64,000 nt of DNA from Onchocerca volvulus (Eukaryota > Nematoda > Chromadorea > Rhabditida > Onchocercidae): positions 26,843,928 through 26,907,927 of the forward strand of contig HG738137.1 of assembly GCA_000499405.2 (NCBI GenBank), read 5' to 3'. Positions within the stretch are counted from its first letter, which is position 1; each line of letters begins with the position of its first letter. Both the position numbers and the translations under genes were made by a program. Positions 1 through 15,000 of the stretch are shown one piece after another. The notes below the pieces were generated by a model, which did no database searches, was not told the origin of the DNA, and saw only the letters and a program-made list of their open reading frames with translations.

Positions 1-3000
1 CACTTTCTAAAAATTCTTTTGCACCTACTTGCATGTCGCGTGCTTCCATCAAATTTCGTTGACTTATTTCCAATACTTTGATCTGTTCACGTAACTGAAA
101 TAAATTTTTTTTATTTTCCTTCTTAACTGTTGTTTATATAATTCTGAAGATTTTAGTACAAAATGTAATAAATTGTAATAAATCATGCAAGCTTTATAAT
201 GCGAGAATTTGACTAACATTTTTAATAGTTCTTTCTGATTCTTGCTGTTTGCCGAGATTTTCATCCAGAAGTTCTTTTATTTTCGCATTCAGCCTTTCCA
301 CTTCTTTCGCATGAAAATTTTGATATTCCGCATATTTTTTCTGAACCATTTCAGCAGTTTTTAAGGCACTTTCTGTTATCTGAAATAATTAATTTCTTTT
401 CGATAAAAATGGAAAAATATTAAACCAATCCGGAAAAAAAACAAAAAAGCTTGACCAGGACTTGGTTATTATCCAAAAACAACGGAAATGAAAAAGGTAG
501 GCATATTTGAATAAAGGGGAAAAAAAAAAGTTTTATCAAAATTTCTTTGATTTAGCGATCTGAAACAAAACATCATTTTCGGAATTTTTGGATATCAGAT
601 CATTTATACGTGAAGATTGCTAAAATTTTATGCAGTTTGGACATAATTGTGCTTGAATTGAAGGGCAAAACATGGATTAGATCAGCTGATAAGTTCAGTA
701 CTCCACAGATATCACTTTATCATTAGGCAATCTTGACTACTGATATATAGCTCAAAGTTAGATAAATTAAACTCAAATAATAACCTTAGCATTTTTCGTG
801 TCATTGGCAGTTTTGCTATCGATATTAGGATCAGCCACAACGGGCTTAAGATGAGATTTTTCAACTTCCCATAAGGCACGATCAGCTTCGTGAGTCTCTT
901 TTGCAAGTTTCAAATCAGCATTCAACTTGTTCACTTCCTCCTTTAAATCTTCTATCTGCTTGGTCTAAAAAATTTTTTCGAATTTTATTTTGATATCTTA
1001 TTAAAAAAAAAAAAAAACCCATTGTATCATATAATAAATGAAGAGCAACAAAAAGTTTCAAAATTTGAAAATTTGAAATCTTCCAAATTTAACAAATTTA
1101 CATAGAGGAGAAACAGAAAGTTCAAAAAAACAAAAAAAAACAAAAAAAACAAAAAAACAAAAAACCATTTCGATGCTTTTCCGTTCTAATTCCTTAAATC
1201 GTTTCACGTCGCTTTCTCCACGTCGTTGTTCTTCCGATACTTTACTTTCAAATGTATGCAACGCTTCACGATGATAATCACGTTCCCGTCGAGCTTGCAC
1301 CAACTAAAGGAAAACTAAATTAATTTTCAACAACTAAGCCTAAGCTACAAATTCATAATTGTCATTCCTACCTCTGGAAATATACTTAATAAAGATTTCA
1401 AGTGAGCTATACGGTAATTGCACCTGTGAATGTAACGATTTATTTGTATCCTCCATGATTCGCATTCGACTTGCGAACTTTTGCTGTAATGCATCAAGCT
1501 CAACGTTGCGAATCTGCAATACATGCTTGAAGAAGAGATAATATTTCCATTATCAGCAAATAAGTATCAAATAATTAAATTATGCGAATACTTAACTTAG
1601 TGCGACCTTCAGATTATATCTTTCTTCTATCATGAAGTCAAATAAAATAATTAGTAAAGCATTCCTTTGTGACATTATTTAATAAGTGAGCGAAAGAAAA
1701 AGTTAATTGAAAATAATTTTTGACATTAAATTAAACCAAGACAGTAAGCGGAAAGATTATCGGTAAAAATTATCGATTATCGATATTTATCGATAAACGA
1801 AGATTTTTTGCTACTAATGTCTACATATTTCTTTTTCTCATTAATATCTATAAATTTATTACTTAAACTTGTGTTATCAATAATGATAGAAGAAATCAAT
1901 AATACCTTTTCTTCTTGTCTTGCTTTATGTAATAAATCATTCTTATCTTTTGTCCATTTTTGTTGCAAAGTTGCAAGTTCCATACGTAAATCTTCATTAT
2001 CTCGTTTTGCTTCTGAGATTTCATTCTTCAATTCTTTGTTCTGAACAATACATCGATTTAAAATAGTTCTAATCTTGGAGATTTTTGAAATTAAATGTCG
2101 AAAGAAATATTACACATAACAAATATCATCAAAGTAATACTTCAAAACAAAAAACATACTAATTTTGATATGGCTGAATGAAAAAAAAAAAGCATGAAAA
2201 AAGTTCGGATTTGCAAACTCTTAAAATTTATCAAATCAACAATCATTAAGATCAACTGATGAATCAAAAAAACAACAACCTTTTTCTGTAAAGTTGCGAT
2301 TTGATCTTTCAGATCGATCATATCATCATTTTTATTGCTTGCTATCATTGGTACTGCCATTGAGTGATGTATGACGGGAATCGATATATTCACATCAGAA
2401 TCAATCTTTGTATCTATCATAACATTCAAATGTAAATATCAAAGATGACTGTAACTTCATTAAATATTTTTAAATATTTGAAGAATTTTCTCTACTTATT
2501 AGTCCATAAGACAAATATGCTGCAATTTCGGTCTGAAGTCGCTTTATATCAAACTGTTTTTCCGTAATAGATGACGAGAAATCGCAAAAATAGTCGTAAG
2601 TTTTTACTATGAAATAATAAAATTGAAAAAAAAAAAGAATAAATCCTAAAAAAAACATGAAAATACCTTCGGTGCTATCATTGGTGACATCTTTATTAAG
2701 CTCTTTCCTTAATCGTGCTAATTCATCTTCGAGCTTATCACGCTTTTCCTTCCAAGCATTTTCTTTCTTCACGTAATTGTTACGTAATTTTTCTAAAAAT
2801 CGCTTTTCTTTTAGTTTTTAACATCGAAAAGATTCAATGATAACAATTGAAATTTCAAATGATTATTAAATTACGAAATACATATGTCACAGTACTAACC
2901 GAGATTGTTTATTGTTTCCTCGGATTTCTTTTTCAGCAGCGTTATTTCGGATTTTGATTTCGTTCTCTCATCAGCTAATTTTTCCTTTTCCAAATTGAAC

Positions 3001-6000
3001 ATTGATTCTAATTTTTTATATTTGATTTCAAATTCTTTAGCAGACCGACGATCCGCTTCAATGTCCTTCAAAAAATAAGAACATAGGCAAAGATTGAAAA
3101 AAAAAAAAAAAAAAAAAAAGTTAAGGGTATGAGTTTTTAAAAAAGAAATCGAAAATAAATTAAAGATAAAATAAGGATAGAATAGAATTAAAAATTTACC
3201 TGAATTTTTACTTACAGAATTAGAAATAAAAAAAATTAAATTATCTGTAGAATTAAAAATTTACTTGAATTTCTTTTTTTACAACAAGCAATTCTTTTTT
3301 CAATTTATCACATTTTTCATCTCGTTCCTGTACCATACGAACTTTCTCGGCCAATGCTACAGCTCGAGATTCTAACAAATGCTCCTGCTCGATTACATTC
3401 TTTTGTGCATCATTCAACTTTGTATGTAAAGTACGAACCTTCAAAAGAGATGGATCATTCGATTATTCTAATTTCATTGTGAATAAATTTAAATTGTATT
3501 AATTACTACTCTTCGCTCTTCAATCTCACCTCATTTTCATAGCTTTGTCTTTGCTTTTCAATTTCAGCAGTCCATCGATCTTCTGTTTGTAACACCTGAT
3601 TTGTGAGCTCCTAAAATAGTAATGATACTAGTAACAATGACAATATATGGATAGTTAAATGTCAAAAAATCTGAAATTTCAATAAAAAAGCAAAAATCAA
3701 TGCTATTCTACGCATCATACCTTATTTTTTTTCTTATAAAAAATAATTTCATCCTTTTGCGATGCGATGGTCGTTTCATTTTCTTTGCATTTGTTGCATA
3801 CTTCGGAATTCACGCTTGAAATACTTTTCACTGGAGAACCACGGGTAACGCCTGCTATATTAACCTGAAACTATCGCAAATCAATCTTCATAATTGCGAA
3901 ACCACGTAAGTGAACTTCGTATTTTTTGCTGTAAATGTAATTTCTTTTATTTTTTTTTTTTTTTTTTTGTTTTTGTCGTAAAAAAAAAACTCGAAAAATG
4001 AGATACACAAACATTAAATCAAACTAATATGGACAATAAAATAGAAATATTTTCAGTAATTGATTAAACAACGATTAATTTAATTATGATTTGATCAAAA
4101 TTAATTTAGAGCTGTAATCAATATGAATTATAATTATTATACTGTTTTATTTCATTTAAACAAAATTTTTAACCAGAAAGTTATGCTTCGCAAAAAGTTA
4201 TGGCAATTTTTTTCAATCATGGAAAATTAAATTAAAAATTCTTTGAAGCTTAAACCTTATTATTATCAAGCATAGAATCAATTTTAATTTCATGTAATTG
4301 AAGTTTATTTCATTAAATTTAAGAACTAAATTATTAAAAAAAAAAAAAAAAAGGCAAAATTCCAAGAACCTTATGTGCTTCGAGTAGTTGATGAACATTT
4401 TTTAATTCAGACATTACACTTGCCAATTCAGCAATAATTGTTGCGCTGTTGTCCTTCGACAATGAGCGCCGCCGTTCATCCTCAAGAAGAGCTGATATCA
4501 AAAATTGATATGATTGATGGTTTTATCATAATAGAACATTTTACTACTTTGATTTCTTTATTTTCATTAAATAATAATTATCATTAAATTAGCAGCATTA
4601 ATGTTATTTAATGTTATTTAATGTTATTTAATAAATAAAATAATAATAGTAAATAATCGAAAGAAATTTCATTTCTCAGAATAAAGTTAATTGTAAGCAA
4701 TTTAGGCGAATTTTGAAGAACTATCAATTTTTTTGGATTTTTCTGCGAATTCCATTATTTGCAAATGCAACATTACATTTCAATTAAAGTGGCAAATCTC
4801 AAGTGGATAGAATTTCCAAGATTTAGCGAATGGAATCACAAAAATTTGAATGGTCACAACGTGAAGTTAGAATAATGGAATTCTTAGTATCATCAGTACT
4901 CTCCTGAGAATGAACGATTGCTTCTAGTTGATGCAATCTGCGAAATTAATTGAATTTAATTAAAGTTACATTTGCGATACCTTTTGTGCACTATCAATTT
5001 TTTCAATTTGTTTGCAAATTCGATTTGTTTGTGCTTCGACAGATGCAAGTACTTCACAACATTGTTCAATCTGCAAAAAGTAATTTTTCCAAAATATAAA
5101 ATAATCAACATTTGATTGAAATTTGTGAAATTTTCTTTTTTTTCTGATAGGAAAAAGTCAAATACAACTTCTAACCTCATCCGTGGTAGCGCTGTCAATT
5201 TGCGACGAATTGATCGCATTTGCCGCCTTCTGTTCACTCAATTGCTTTTCTAGTTCTTCACATTTGTTCTTCAACGAATCCTTGGAAAGAAAAAAAAAAA
5301 AAAAAAACGTTAACTGCTTGCAAAAATTCATAAATAAATTGCAAATTTTGAATTTTTCAGAATTTTTTTTTGCTAAAAGTCAGAATTTTCTTTTTTGCTA
5401 AATGCCAGTTCCTTGGAATATTGAATAAGCAATATATCTGATTTGCCTCCTTTACTTCGAGAGAAGACAAATTGCTTATTTTTTCAAAAAATTTCTCACA
5501 ACACTAAAATCTTTATATTTACCTCACAGTGCTTATTTAAAAATCTCAAATAACATTTCTAAACTAGAAAAAAGAAAAAAAGAAACAAGAAATCACTAAA
5601 ATACTGAATATCATTTTGAACAACAAATGAGAAAAATATAAAGGACTAAAATTTTGGCTTTTTAGAATATTCAATGAAGAATGCTTCAAAATATAATATA
5701 AACCATCGAAATGGGTAAGGATTCTTGGTGGAATTGCGGTAAAAGAAAAATTTCGAGATTTTTTATCGATGAAAAAAGGTAATTTAAAATATTCATTTTA
5801 TAATATTTGCTTACCATATATGCGGTTTCACTGCCGCCTTCTTTGACAATTCTTCGATGAAGATTTGAACAGCGATCATTTACCAATTGAAGTTGATTGT
5901 TTAACAATTCAACCTTCAATAAATTCATAAAATTAGAAGTTTTCTTACATTAAGAAAAAATTTTGAATTATAACGTTAGAATCGGATCAGATTTAGTAGA

Positions 6001-9000
6001 ATAAGTTAGATAATTGATGGCTTAAATGGATTCTAATAAGAGAAGCGCATTTGTTACAGCATCAGAATCCATGTTAGATTAAACTGTAGCATTATTAATG
6101 TCAAAAAAATGAAGAAACCTTTGTAGCCATGGAGATCAATTTTTGATTATCCGATTGAAGCATCATTCGTTTTAGCTCCATCAGTTCATTCTCGACAATT
6201 CTCTTATGCTCCTTTTCTATTCGTAATTCAGTTTGAGCTAAAATAATATATTTTGAGGATAAATTCATCAAATATCTGGTTAATACATCTATGGACCGTA
6301 AAATTTTGCTAATGAAAGATTTCTGAAGTTCAATCGCATATTTACCTGAATTTATTAATAATCAAACCTTACTTTTAGTTGCTATATGAGAATGAAAGGA
6401 AGGAAGAACGAACATTTTTCAGATGTTACTGATGAATTAAGCTCGCTTTGTTGTTTTAATTGCAAAGATAAGTCTAAATTTTTGCGTTCCAATTCGCTAA
6501 TTGTTGTCATTAATTGACCAATATCACGTTGCACTTCAAGTGGCACTTCGAATTGTTTCGCCTTTAAGAAAAGATTTTTGTGAGAAATTCATATTTTATA
6601 ATTTTCGGAACAAATAAACAGTGTACAAAATCTAATAGTTCGTTTTTTTATCATTTTACATCGTAATTAATTGAATATCAAGCATGGAAATATTTCAGCA
6701 AAAAATTCAAAAGTTAAAAAAACTTTTCCGAAGTAAATGACACTAATTGTAAAAAGATTATCGGTTATGTTATAAAATCTATCATTTTGCTATTGCGAGC
6801 TTTTGTTTGAAGTTTGATTAAACTTTAAAAATTATAAAAAGCATCGATAAGCTCAAAACTTACTCGTCCGCTAATAATTTCACCGTTTTCTAACGTTTTC
6901 TGTGAATCCAATTTCATTTCCATAATTCTACAAATACAATTGATTATTTGCATATAAAAAAAAAAAGCGGTTAAATAAAGGCAAAAAAGTAAATGTTTGA
7001 AAATGAATCAATATAAAAATAAAGTTGGAGAGGTTTGTAGATCTAATCTATTGACATTTATGAGTGCTTGCAAATTCAAAATTATGATTTTCTATGCAAC
7101 TATTAGTAATCTAAAAGTTAAAAAAGTGCTGAAAAATTAGTTAACAGTAGGAATACTGTAATAATCCTCATTTCCAGAGTAATATTCTACTGATGCAATA
7201 GCAGTCCAGAAAAAAAATCTTTTTTTTTTTTTTTTTTTTTTCGGGACAAAAATTTATTACTTCTTTGAAAGATGAATGTTTTTCTTTTCCAAGCGTTCAA
7301 CTTTAGTCGACAAATGTTCCATTTCATGTTCAGCTAATTCTAGCTGTATTTGTGCATGACCTTCACTGAAATTATTCACTAAGGTTATGTTATCATGCCA
7401 TGTATTTTGCATGCAAATGATAAGAAAGTTATGGAATGATAAGAATGATAAGCAACATTTCAGAGTGCTTTCAGATTTTGGGAAGAATTAAGTGTCAATC
7501 GTTTGAAATTTCTAAATAACTTTAATAATAAGAAACTTTATTATGAGTGAATGCATCATACATTCATTTTGGCTTATTTCAACATTATAGTCTTGAATGG
7601 TGTATTAATAAGTTATTATCACTTGTACATATCACTTATCATCAAATACCATCTATACAACATTCCCATCAAACCACTTATCAGTAACATCAAAAATGAA
7701 CTAAAAATAAGGATGAATTTTGATGGAAAATTAAAATATGAGGATTCGAACACAATTTTGAAAAATTGAAAATCTTGTCATCAATTATTATAATTCTTAC
7801 AAACTATTCGAAAAAATAAACCGAATAAATATGATCTTTATATTATTAAAAAAAACCCTGTGATAATTGATCTGGTACAAATGATAATACTTTATTTATC
7901 ACTTGATATCGAAATAAGAGAGGAGAAATGTTGAAATGATCATAAAAATCAGTGGTCAATAATAAAATCAAAAATATCAAACAGTGTTCAGGAATTTCAA
8001 ATCATTTATATCTTCTTAAAAACATGCAAATCGTTATCAGTGTATTCTATGCAAATTGTGCAATAATTCAATTCAACCTATTTCTCTGATTAATTTAACT
8101 TTAGATTTCTATTAAATTAATTTACTATTTTAGTTTTATTCAATTATTTTATCACTATGTTATGCAGTTGAAGACGATCTATGTCAATGCAAAAAAGAAG
8201 TTAAATTGAATCATCGATTAGCATTTGAATAATTTTGATTGATTTTGAAATGAACGGAAATTTCACCTGAAAGAGCGTATCATCGGTGGTCTCTTTACAT
8301 TCTTCAATCTTGTTAATTTCCTCAGCATTTCTTCATTCTCATTTTCAACATCCTAAATTTTTATAACTTAAAGTTTGAAAATATTTGAAATCAAATTATT
8401 GCCGATCTGTTGCTAACCTGTAGTCTGAGTTGTGTTCGATGCAAATCTTCCTCTGCAAATTTCAACTGATCTCTTAAATCTGCTTCACGTTCCAGTACAT
8501 CTTGCATTTCCTTACTAATTTCAGAATTGGTCGAATTAATCGACAAATCTGCACTGGTTCTTTTCTACAAAAAGAAGAAAAAAAAAAAAAAAGATTTTTC
8601 GTCTTCTTTGAATTCTTCTGGGATCGTATTAAACGAATATTAAAATTATTTCGAATAAATATTACAAGATAGCAATGATTTAAATATTTAATTGATACTT
8701 ATTAATTAAATAGAAATTAGAAAATATTAGCAAATAAAGAATACTGCTTGTAATTCTGCTCGATTTCGCGCTTCTCGCCATTTGTTTTGCGTTTGTAACT
8801 CTCGAATTTTATCTTTCATATAAAAAACTTCATCCTGTAAAAGTCAAAAGTTTTGTTGAAGACAAAAAAAAAAAAAAAATTGAGGAATACGGATGGAAAC
8901 TTCTGGATTAATTCTTTAGAAGTATGACATAACGATTTGAGAATAAATAATTTCAATAAACATCAATTGCTACTATTACTATTTTACCTCTAATTTATAC

Positions 9001-12000
9001 CGCTTCTCTTCTGCAGTTTCAAGTTCATTATGCAATCTAATGGAAACTTCTTTGGCGATTCTTAGCTCCGATTCCAACTCCCTTATGCGTATTGTATCCA
9101 ATTGTTTTCCAGTTGTCTGTAATCCACCGGAAGCGGACGAAGCTTCTAACAGATCCTACAAAAATAGATTATGAATTTATTTTTGAAACCTAAAAATAAT
9201 CTACAGTAACAGTTCTCGATTTCATCAATTTCCTACGTCAACTCAGAAAAGATACTCAAATTCTAGACTTTCGAAATTCTTAAAATTTCTGTTGTTTTAT
9301 TAAAAGAACTGAGTTTCCTAGAAAAATTATCTGAATTCTTGCTTGCAGCGATCAGTTGTCTTACTGCTTGCTCTTACACTTCTACTTCATCATTGCTCTA
9401 ATAAATAAAGTTAACAATTTAATAATGGGATCATAAAAAAGCCCATTAAAAACTTGACGATATTTTTGTTGACAATAATATGAAGGAATAATGACGTGAT
9501 TGACTTACTTTCACTTTAGCTTCAAGATGTTGCTTTTCAACATCAAGTTCCTCACGCACACGTTCTGATTTGCGAAGTTTGAATTGTAAAATCCGACAAT
9601 TTTTGGCATTTTGCTCTAATTCGCGTTGCAATTCACGGAATTCTTCAATTTCTTCTTCGCGGTATTGGTCCTACAAAAGCATTTCAGTGAATTGATACGA
9701 ATTCCCTGTAAATTCTCAGTTGATTGATTTGGATATAATTTCTTATAGCAAATTAAGACGAAAATTACAATCTCTCAGATTCATTTTTCAAAATTGCCTG
9801 TATTAATTCATTGACGTTGATAAATAAAAACAGGAATTTAATGATTATACTAACTTGCATTTCTTCAATTTCTTGTTGTAAATCTTTGATATCTGCTTTT
9901 AGCGATTCGTTTTCTTCCAGCAACTCATCGCATAACGATTCTGAAGCTTTCAATTTCTCCATCAATTTTGCGTTCATTTCACCACGATTATCACTTTTAC
10001 CTTCACATTCCTATTTTGAAATGACTTTAGTGAATTTGCTTATCTTCTCTTTTGAAAATGCAAAATTATAAAATTGAATTCAAAATTAAATTTTGAATTT
10101 TCAAAATATGAAAATGATCTATTTTAAGATGTTCAAATTTCCCACATTATCTTTTACGCTACATTATTTGCGAATATCCAAATAAATTGATCATTGCGTT
10201 ATTCTTTCCTTTGTCGCTCGCATGGAGATTCGATGAATGTTCATGAAAAAATGTTTAATCGCATCAGTTACGAAATAACAATACCTGTAGTTCTCGAAGT
10301 TCGCATTTTAGAACGGTATTTTCGTCACGATAATCTTGAATACAATTCTCTGCGTCGGCTAATCGCTCTTCCAACATCTCAACCAAGGAATCATCACCTG
10401 AGTTTCGGCGTTTCTCTCTTTAAAAAAAATCCTGAATATCTGATCTGTATTGCATAATCAGTTGTCCCTTATGAGCTCAGAATTAGTCTCTCCCCGATTC
10501 TGGAATAATACCGCGGTCGATTTGAAATTTTGAGAAGAAAAGAAAGTCTGATTATGCAACCGGGGTGCCTAAGTTTTCAGAAGGAAGAATATTTTAATAT
10601 AATTGATTTGCTCAATGAAAATCCCAATTTTTAAACCTTCTTAATGTCCATTTTTGCCTTTCTTCTTTCAATTTAGTTACTTCTTCCGTTAAGTGCGCTA
10701 TTTCAGCTTTCATCATTGTTGCATCGAAATTCTGCATGAAGTATATTCGATAAGAATTTCAAGTCATTTTGAATTTAAAGTCATTTCATACTTTTCAGTT
10801 CTTTCATAAGATTTTTTCCCGTTTCTTTACATATCCTCACATTTATTAATTTTTACTAACAATATTTCAGTTCATTTATAACTTTTAAAGTAATTTAGTC
10901 ATTATAATTTTTTAATGTTACAAATTTTTTACTATTCAATTTCATAAAATTTAGTATCAAAATAACTCTGATCAATAATTTTTGCAATATTTTCTTATTA
11001 GTATAACTCATTATTTTGCTATTTCTTGCTTCCTTTCTGATCGTATAAATTAAGGTTACTTGGAAATCATGAAACTTTCAGCTTTTATTAAAATATATCA
11101 CAATGTTCAAGCATCAATTCCACTAAAAATTTTCTCGATATTTTTTGGGTAATTGTTGGTATTTAACTAATCCTTATCAATAATCTAATTAATAATTTTA
11201 TTTAAATATGATCAGTAATAAACAATAAAGCTACGAAATAATTTTTGCTATTAACATTATTTTCATAAAATATGTTTGAAATTTTTGTGTTCTTTTTAAA
11301 ATTAAGCAAAAATCTTCATTTTATATAAATGAAATGATACCAAACCATATCACTTTCCACAGGTGTAATTGCTCGTTCTTCATCTTGTATACTGTCAGAA
11401 ATTGCTGTAATCATACTTTTTGTATCTGATATACTTTCAGCAGATTTTGCACTCGACAAATCTTTCGAAATGGCTGATTTAAATGAAGTAAACGAAATTG
11501 TATCTTCTTCAATACCTAAAAATTAAAAAGTTTGATGTCAAGAAAAAAAGTTGTACTTTATTCTCTATATTTAAATATATGTATCATATATTTGGCATAG
11601 AGTATAACTGAGAGAAACTAAACTATATCAGTTAAAAAATGATGAATATCACCGAATAAGAAGTCTCAAAGATTCGATTGAAATATGAGCAGATGCTCAA
11701 ATTTCAATCTTTGAAAGGCAAACCACACCAAGCAATTCGTTTCCAATTCGCATCCATTTTTTGAATATAACTAATAAATTATGTTGTCTATTTATATTTT
11801 TATTTTATATGTAATATAGAGGAGTTTATTTTATCGATTAATGCAAAACTTTCAACGTTGCTTCATCAAAAAAATTAGCGAAGCGAATAGATAAGGCAGA
11901 ATTACCGTACGCTGAAATTACGGTAATTACTATCGTATTCTCAGTAATTTGATTTAGGACAGTAATATTGCCAACCTTCACTGCTAACATGCTCCGGTGC

Positions 12001-15000
12001 ACCGTTATCTTGCGTGGTTGACGTCTTATCTCTCCAAGAGCGTCGTTTTTCTCGACTTCGTTCCTTTGTTGCTGAAAAATGAAAAGTTTTTACTGCAAAC
12101 TTGAAATTCAATGTTGCAGAAATAATTTTATCATTTCTGCATAAAAATTAGACATATTTACTATTTGAGTAATCTATTTTATTTTTAGAAATGCGGGAAA
12201 TAAAAAGGATTCTTATCATATCAGTAACTGCTTGATGAAAAAGAAGGCAAATAATGTTGTTATTGGAGAACGCCACTGATTGTATCATGATATGATGCGA
12301 TGTTGCAAGCAAGTAATATTGACAAATTTTTATAGTAAATCAATATTTTTAAAGAAGAAAATAAGCCTAAGTAATAATTAAGAATGAGAGGAAGTGAAGA
12401 AAGAGGAAATATGGAAAGAATTTAAACGATGCAAAAAAGACTATTCTTGGGTTTAAACAAAAAAACTATTTTTACTTAATGCCTTTCTCCAGCATTGCTA
12501 GATTGTTAAATTCATCTATTTGTTTGTCACATTTTAGGTGACACAATTTCTAGTTTAGCTTTGCAAATATTTTTGACAAGAAATATCAAAATCAATGGTA
12601 TATTTATGGTAAATAAGTTATTAGCTTGTTCTTTTATCGATCCTTTCTCGCTTTCACTTCTCTTGGGAAAACGAAAAATGGAAAATTTACATGAAATAAC
12701 GAAGGCGAATATACTTTTTTTTGAGCTAGCACTAAAAAATAGTAAATCAAAACTAAGTTGATAAAATAACATCAACAAATAACTTATTGTTTGAAAAGAT
12801 TTGAACAGATAGGTATAAAGTATCAAAATTAAAACTCATACCATTAATTCATCAAAAAGATTTTTGAATTTAGAAAAATTATCAAATAAATCGTAGAAAA
12901 ACGAGTGATTAAAATGAAAATAGAAAAATGGTTTTTGAAACAATTATACATTTGATATAAATTATTCCCCTCATTTTCATATTGCGTGCAGCATTTTAGT
13001 AAATTTAAGAAAAGAATAAATAATTGCAGAAATTCGTATTATAATTTTAACAACTGAACGATGCTTTGTTGCTCGTTTTAATTAAAATTGTGCATTTTTT
13101 AAAGAGCAAATTAATCGCTTCGAAAGCAGCATCTTAGCTGCCATTCCTGAGATATCCCGAATTAGTCTCGGGATTAGAATCTCGAATTAGATATCTCTCG
13201 AGCTCGAGTGGTATTTCATACTATCATATATAATCTATTTATATCAGCATATGCTTTACATTTTATAAACAAATTAGATCTGTGAAAAAGAAAAGTCAAA
13301 AGTTTGGATTAAAACTCGATTGAAGACAAATTTAATAATCTTTCTAAAGATATTTTCAAAGAATATTGTCAACAATCTTAATTTTATTTAAAAAAAAAAA
13401 AAAAAAAAAAAGAAAAAAAGAAAGGAACAGATGGAAAATATTATAGAGGAAGGAGAAGAAGGAAAAAGCAAGATAATAGCAAGAACTTTAATTTTAATTT
13501 TTATTATTCGTTAGAAAATTATTTCAAATAGTCAACAGATTCGATTGCAGCTCATTTGAGAGGATTACGAACAGTCAACCATCTAAAATTTCATTCATTA
13601 GTTGAAGTAATTAATTTCATTTCTCATCCATCTCAGTATTCTTTGCATATTTTTTGCTTCCTGAAATATGATCCAAAAATTTTCGAAATTCTTATTTTTA
13701 ACTAACTTGCAAAGTTTTATTTTTAATTTAAGGCACAATTTATGATTAAATTTGAAAGAATTGAATATTAATTAATATTTTTCTTGCATTATGCCGAAAA
13801 TTCCCTTGTTTGTGCAAATAAAAATCCCCAGAATTCTTGTCCTCAAACATTGAATCAGATTTAATAAAAATTTTAAAGTTTTAGAATTGTAAAAAATTTC
13901 ATTTTCTATTAATTTAAATTCTTATTGTACATGAGGTAAGTCTCATTATGAGATAAGTCGCATAAATTGCAAATTTTCACTCTATTATCATGAAAAGAAG
14001 TAAATTAATGATAGTGAATTAAATATTTCAACTTAGATATTAGAAAAGTGCAAAGTAGTAATACGAGAAAAGTGATACATATAATAAGAGTTTAAATTGA
14101 AAATGAATTCTTTTCATAACACTATTTTTATTTCCGTTACTCAAATATTTTACAAATTTAATCTGTTAGTGCAAAATTTAAGAAGCTTACAAAAACTAAA
14201 ATTTATGTTTCTTTTTTTTTTTCTTGAAAAAAGTTCTGTTTCATCAATTTTCAATTTAAAAAAAAAAAAAAAAAAATTGCAGAAGTATTATTATAATAGA
14301 TATTTCTAGCAAACTGAGCATTATATATCGGCATTTTTCATGAAATGATGGATTTTGATAATTGTAAAATTATAAAAAATTAAAAGTTTCATTCACATTC
14401 ATCCTTTATCTATGATAATGATGTGAATAATGATATCGATCAGTTTCAATATGAATCTTTTAAAAGGAATAATATAATTCTTTTCTATGCTATTCCGTTA
14501 AGTTTCATAAAGTTTCATTTGCTTCGAGCAGTTGCTTTTTCAAGCTTTGTTGTATTTGTCTTAAAATCAAAATTAGCACAAAATTTTTGTAAAAAGTTTC
14601 CAATACATATATCATATTTCAAATTCTAATCAATCCTGTATCAAATATCATTCAAAATTTAAACTTTCCAGAAAAATCATTTTACAATACTTTTCCGTCC
14701 GTTCGTTTTTTGATTAAGAAATAATTCATAGAATTAAAAAAAGCAAAGATTCGAAGCATTTTAATAAAATAATAGTCGAATAAATTGTTTCGAGGAAAAT
14801 GTATGAAAATGATAAGCAATCTCTTGCAGTATTATCAGTTCGATGATAGATTAATCGAAAATGCAACCAAGCCATCATCTCAACATTGTTGCACTGATAT
14901 TCGAGTACTGAGTAGCACAGTAATCTGTTATCAGTGATTAATTATCAGTAAGAATTTATAGCTAACCGTTCGAACTGCCGGTAGATTCCAGTTGTTGCTG

